Assembly: GCA_021791455.1 (NCBI GenBank)
Contig: JAJYWM010000418.1
Span: 1-25,644 of the forward strand
Direction: 5' to 3'
Source: a bacterium
Lineage (GTDB): Bacteria; Chloroflexota; Dormibacteria; UBA8260; Bog-877
DNA: 25,644 nucleotides
The position numbers were made by a program, and so were the translations under genes. This document shows, piece after piece, positions 23,453 through 25,644 of this stretch. The notes under the pieces are model-generated. The model ran no database searches. It saw only the letters and a list, made by a program, of their open reading frames with translations, and was not told the DNA's origin. Position 1 is the stretch's first letter. Every line of letters begins with the position of its first letter.

Positions 23453-23487
23453 GCCACTCTCCTGGACAAAACTTATGACGGCCTGCT
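23453..23487 (-). repeat. IS630 right inverted repeat
   Basis: Partner of the left repeat at 22340-22376. GGACAAAACTTATG at 23464-23477 is the exact complement of the left core. Followed by the TA duplication. Confidence 0.85.
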
Positions 23488-23556
23488 TAGGTCTGGATGC
23501 CGGTCTTTGCGGGCCTGTCTGCATACTGGGTATAGAGGCACCATGAATAGCCAGTG

Positions 23557-24510
23557 TCAAATACCAAACACCCCCAGAAGAACCTCGTGGCGGTCCCGGA
23601 TAAATCGCTGGGAAAGTCTTGCCGCGGGCGCAAACCGATCAAAGCCATGGACTCCGCCGGCGTATACATGCAATTCTGTGGGGACTCCAGCTTGTAACAG
23701 CCGCCGAGCATACTCGATATTTTCATCCAGAAACAGATCCAAGTCCCCAACGGAAATGTACGCGGGAGGTAACCCGTCCAGGCATGTAGCCCGAGCGGGA
23801 GCCGCGTACGGTGACACCGCGTCGGTCCCTGCAGCATCCCCCAGATAGGCTCGCCATCCCTTCAAGTTCGACTCACGGTTCCAGACCCTTGGGTCAGTAA
23901 TCCTATAACTCGAAGCGGTCAGGCATCGGTCATCGAGCATGGGGTAGACTAAAAGTTGAAAGCAAATTGGGACTTCGCTCGTGTCCCGCGCTAGGAGGGC
24001 AAGGCCCGCCGCTAGGCCTGCACCCGAACTTGACCCGCCGATAGCGAGGTGGCTCGGGTCAATCCGCAACGACTGTGCGTGCTCGTAGGTCCACTTTAGG
24101 CCGACATAGCAATCAATCATCGGAGCCGGGAAAGGATTCTCGGGCGCCTTACGCCACTCGACGGAGACAACTGCGCAGTTGACTGCCGCAACAATTTGAT
24201 CAACCACGGGATCGTCGTCCTCAACGCTTCCGAGAACATAGCCGCCGCCATGCATCCAATACAGGCATGGCAGCGGCTGGGACTGCGTGGCGGGGCAATA
24301 GTGACGAATCATGACGTCTGGCTGGCACCCGACTCCCGGAACACGAAGGTCTTCCGTGACAACCGTCGCTTGTCGTGCAACGGCCCCCTTGGTAGTAGTG
24401 CGCATTGCGACGTGTAGTGACCGCGCAAAATCGATGTCGTCGAGGCTGACCTCCGGGAGGTCTTTAAAGCATTCACGGACTTCTGGATCCATTCGGCGCA
24501 TCAGGTCCAT
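23557..24510 (-). CDS. HSL-type alpha/beta hydrolase (carboxylesterase family IV)
   Basis: A 317-residue hormone-sensitive-lipase-like esterase. The oxyanion motif is HGGGY (residues 87-91). The nucleophile elbow is GGSSSGAG with Ser161 (usual GDSAG). Asp258 lies in VGDLDLFLDE and His288 in GGVHGF, so the triad is complete. EWRKAPENPFPAP is the typical 'YRLAPE.PFPA' block. The start is uncertain. ATG 24510 has no ribosome binding site, whereas the reading frame stays open and protein-like (SEANQASERLRLGTWAAEP) for ~35 residues upstream to a stop, without any normal start codon. An AGGAG followed by GTG lies there one base out of frame. It probably hydrolyses an acyl ester. Base composition resembles the catabolic cluster across the IS. 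Confidence 0.88.
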   Translation of the reverse strand: MDLMRRMDPEVRECFKDLPEVSLDDIDFARSLHVAMRTTTKGAVARQATVVTEDLRVPGVGCQPDVMIRHYCPATQSQPLPCLYWMHGGGYVLGSVEDDDPVVDQIVAAVNCAVVSVEWRKAPENPFPAPMIDCYVGLKWTYEHAQSLRIDPSHLAIGGSSSGAGLAAGLALLARDTSEVPICFQLLVYPMLDDRCLTASSYRITDPRVWNRESNLKGWRAYLGDAAGTDAVSPYAAPARATCLDGLPPAYISVGDLDLFLDENIEYARRLLQAGVPTELHVYAGGVHGFDRFAPAARLSQRFIRDRHEVLLGVFGI

Positions 24511-24693
24511 GGCTGCCGCACCACTTGGTTCCGCCGCCCATGTCCCGAGCCGAAGTCTTTCGGATGCTTGGTTTGCCTCACTCGTGTTACTCCTGTTCCG
24601 CTAGCCTTGGGTGAGTACGCCAAGCATAGCCGCCTCGTTTGTTATGGCGCACGCGTGCTCTGGAGTACGCGCGTGGCAGCTGCGAAGAGCTAA

Positions 24694-24737
24694 TCGTGGT
24701 CAGTGAGCTTCTGAGCGAGGCGAGCTCATGACCACGA
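24694..24737. repeat. 15-bp stem inverted repeat
   Basis: TCGTGGTCA-g-TGAGCT (24694-24709) pairs with AGCTCATGACCACGA (24723-24737): 15 base pairs, one bulged G, 13-base loop, no T-run. It lies 184 bases upstream of the esterase start. It may be an operator, a transposon end or a structured RNA element. Confidence 0.55.
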
Positions 24738-25143
24738 CCATGACTACAACCCAGTCGTACTAGCTCTCCGGCCTGCCCTGGGCCTCCCCAGGTGGACGGC
24801 ATCTGTACCCGGACTTGTGGTTGTCCCCAGTCTCCAGGTTGTTCAACCCCCTCAGCTCACCCACACAAATGGCAGGAGACCCCTAATTAGCGTCGAGGCG
24901 CCACTGTCCAACTAACCCTGAAGGCGGCCTTGAAGGGGACAGCTGGAGGCGTCGCTAGAGCAATCGACACCACGACGTAGCAGTGGAAGTAGCGGTGTGT
25001 CCCGTCGGGCTGAACGGGGCGGGCACACAGTGAACACGGCGCTGTTGATGAATAGCCTCCAGAGATGCAGCATGTCGGCGGCGACGCAGCGCACGGAAAC
25101 GGCCGGGAAGTCCCGCGTGTATGTGTCATTGATATCGAAGGGG

Positions 25144-25178
25144 TTGTCAAGACGTCCCACCGTGATAACTTGTCAAGA
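25144..25178. repeat. Direct repeat TTGTCAAGA
   Basis: Perfect 9-base copies at 25144-25152 and 25170-25178, in the non-coding sequence just beyond the end of the IS110 transposase fragment. Probably part of the element's terminal non-coding region. Confidence 0.4.
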
Positions 25179-25208
25179 GGGAACATGCGTGCGTGGGACG
25201 TGGAGTAT

Positions 25209-25340
25209 TCATGCGGCCTGCTCCACTGGGGTCGGCCAGGCGACCGCCTCGTAGTACTCCACCCTCTTGACGAAGCAGGCATGCAGGATGCCCACCAGCC
25301 GGTTCGCCACCGCTCGCATCGCCTGACGATGGGTCTTCTG
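25209..25340 (-). pseudogene. IS110-family transposase, C-terminal fragment
   Basis: On the minus strand, from about 25340 down to the stop at 25209, the frame reads RQKTHRQAMRAVANRLVGI, then LHACFVKRVEYYEAVAWP. This is the conserved C-terminal helix block of IS110/IS116/IS902 transposases. The preceding residues in the same frame (up to 25625) are Pro/Ser/Arg-rich and unrelated: they are antisense to a GntR fragment. The N-terminal DEDD catalytic domain is absent, so this is a truncated relic. Confidence 0.65.
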
Positions 25341-25644
25341 CCGAGCACGGGGCGGGCAGCTCCGTGCGGGATCCCAAGGCCGACCGGCAGCGGGTGGACG
25401 CGACCAGGGTGGGGATGATACGCCCCACTCCTCCCAGGCTGGAGTCTGAGGAAGGAGCCCCCGCTCGGTCGTTCCGGCTCTCGGCGATCCTGGAGAGCGC
25501 GGAGCGGCGGATGAAGACGACTCCTTGGATCTCGGAGCTGCTCCAGGTCGAGGACGGAACCGAGGTGCTGGTGCAGGAGGCGACAGGACTCGACTCCCAG
25601 GGAGCTCCATCTCTGTGCCGGGCATGGCTCCATCCCAGGGTGGA
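25341..25644 (+). pseudogene. GntR-family regulator fragment, partial, runs off window
   Basis: A plus-strand frame open to the window edge reads AEHGAGSSVRDPKADR, the end of a GntR winged helix where members have 'eHGrGtfVrdP'. It then continues with FRLSAILESAERRMKTTPW and ISELLQVEDGTEVLVQEATG, like the UTRA effector-binding domain ('LLgvpeGtpVlvrer...dG.p'). The helix-turn-helix that should precede it is missing: sequence upstream of ~25335 belongs to the IS110 remnant on the other strand. The gene therefore seems to have lost its 5' end to that element. Initiation from an internal GTG (25364) is possible but would give a protein without a DNA-binding domain. Confidence 0.5.

Larger units (their letters stand above)
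22338..23489 (-). mobile_element. IS630-family insertion sequence with TA target duplication
   Basis: A complete element of about 1,148 bases (22340-23487) flanked by TA at 22338-22339 and 23488-23489. The left end begins AGCAGGTGGCCATAAG and the right end, reversed, AGCAGGCCGTCATAAG; both continue into a shared 14-base block CATAAGTTTTGTCC (22350-22363 and 23464-23477). TA duplication and element size are typical of IS630/Tc1-type transposons. It carries one intact transposase gene on the minus strand. Confidence 0.9.
24511..25208. other. Intergenic stretch upstream of the esterase
   Basis: No gene supported. The first ~90 bases may be the eroded 5' end of the esterase. The rest contains the hairpin at 24694-24737 and, towards the right, the non-coding end of an IS110-type remnant with a repeated TTGTCAAGA. 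Confidence 0.5.

Noticed and set aside
22358..23848. 496-residue plus-strand open frame
   Set aside because: It is antisense to the IS630 transposase and continues through the element end; no recognisable domain.
24887..25633. 248-residue minus-strand frame at the right end
   Set aside because: Low-complexity Arg/Ser/Pro product; the true minus-strand signal in this region is the IS110 fragment in another frame.
1..25644. CRISPR array, phage genes or toxin-antitoxin pair
   Set aside because: No regularly spaced repeats of suitable size, no cas, capsid, terminase or toxin-like genes were seen on either strand.

Overview
The window is a high-GC bacterial chromosome segment, most likely from an actinomycete or a related high-GC soil lineage. 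The reasons are GC-rich codons, frequent GTG and TTG starts, an ECF41 (SigJ-like) sigma factor, one leaderless-looking promoter, and IS630 and IS110 element debris. No ribosomal or other taxon-defining gene is present, so the phylum is an inference.

Layout. (1) 1-2514: the 3' end of an efflux-type MFS transporter, then three small minus-strand genes (GNAT acetyltransferase, alpha/beta hydrolase, VOC protein). (2) 2772-4805: a compact ECF41 module. An NAD-dependent epimerase/dehydratase gene is translationally coupled to the ECF41 sigma factor gene. Upstream of the pair is a sequence that looks like the ECF41 target promoter. (3) 4805-7280: a graveyard. It holds a decayed tRNA-Arg(ACG)-like sequence, an EamA transporter pseudogene with frameshifts and a nonsense codon, a 3' fragment of a tRNA-Gly-like gene, and a decayed DDE transposase. 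(4) 7290-22301: a catabolic gene cluster, visibly less GC-rich than the left flank for most of its length. It starts with a good sigma70-type promoter and a palindromic operator candidate. It encodes a lipoprotein peptide-type solute-binding protein, RidA, a SelA-like PLP lyase, an M81 (MlrC-type) hydrolase, an IclR regulator, a class III aminotransferase, an SDR dehydrogenase, an SMP-30 lactonase, an FAH-family hydrolase, and a 980-residue FAD/Fe-S dehydrogenase (GlcD-GlcF-type fusion). (5) 22338-23489: a complete IS630-family element with inverted repeats and a TA target duplication. (6) 23557-24510: an HSL-type alpha/beta hydrolase. (7) 24694-25644: a strong hairpin, an IS110-family transposase 3' remnant, and a GntR regulator fragment that runs off the window.

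How the genes may work together (inference). Region 4 looks like a non-phosphorylative route for an aminated sugar acid or hydroxy amino acid. The binding protein captures the substrate and the lactonase and M81 hydrolase open or trim it. The SelA-like lyase removes ammonia to give a 2-keto-3-deoxy acid, with RidA clearing the enamine/imine intermediate. The SDR oxidises the product, the FAH protein cleaves a 2,4-diketo acid, and the FAD/Fe-S enzyme oxidises the released 2-hydroxy acid into the respiratory chain. No enolase-type or IlvD-type dehydratase, KDPG aldolase, kinase or ABC permease is encoded here. That makes the ammonia lyase a plausible substitute for the usual dehydratase. The substrate cannot be named from sequence alone.
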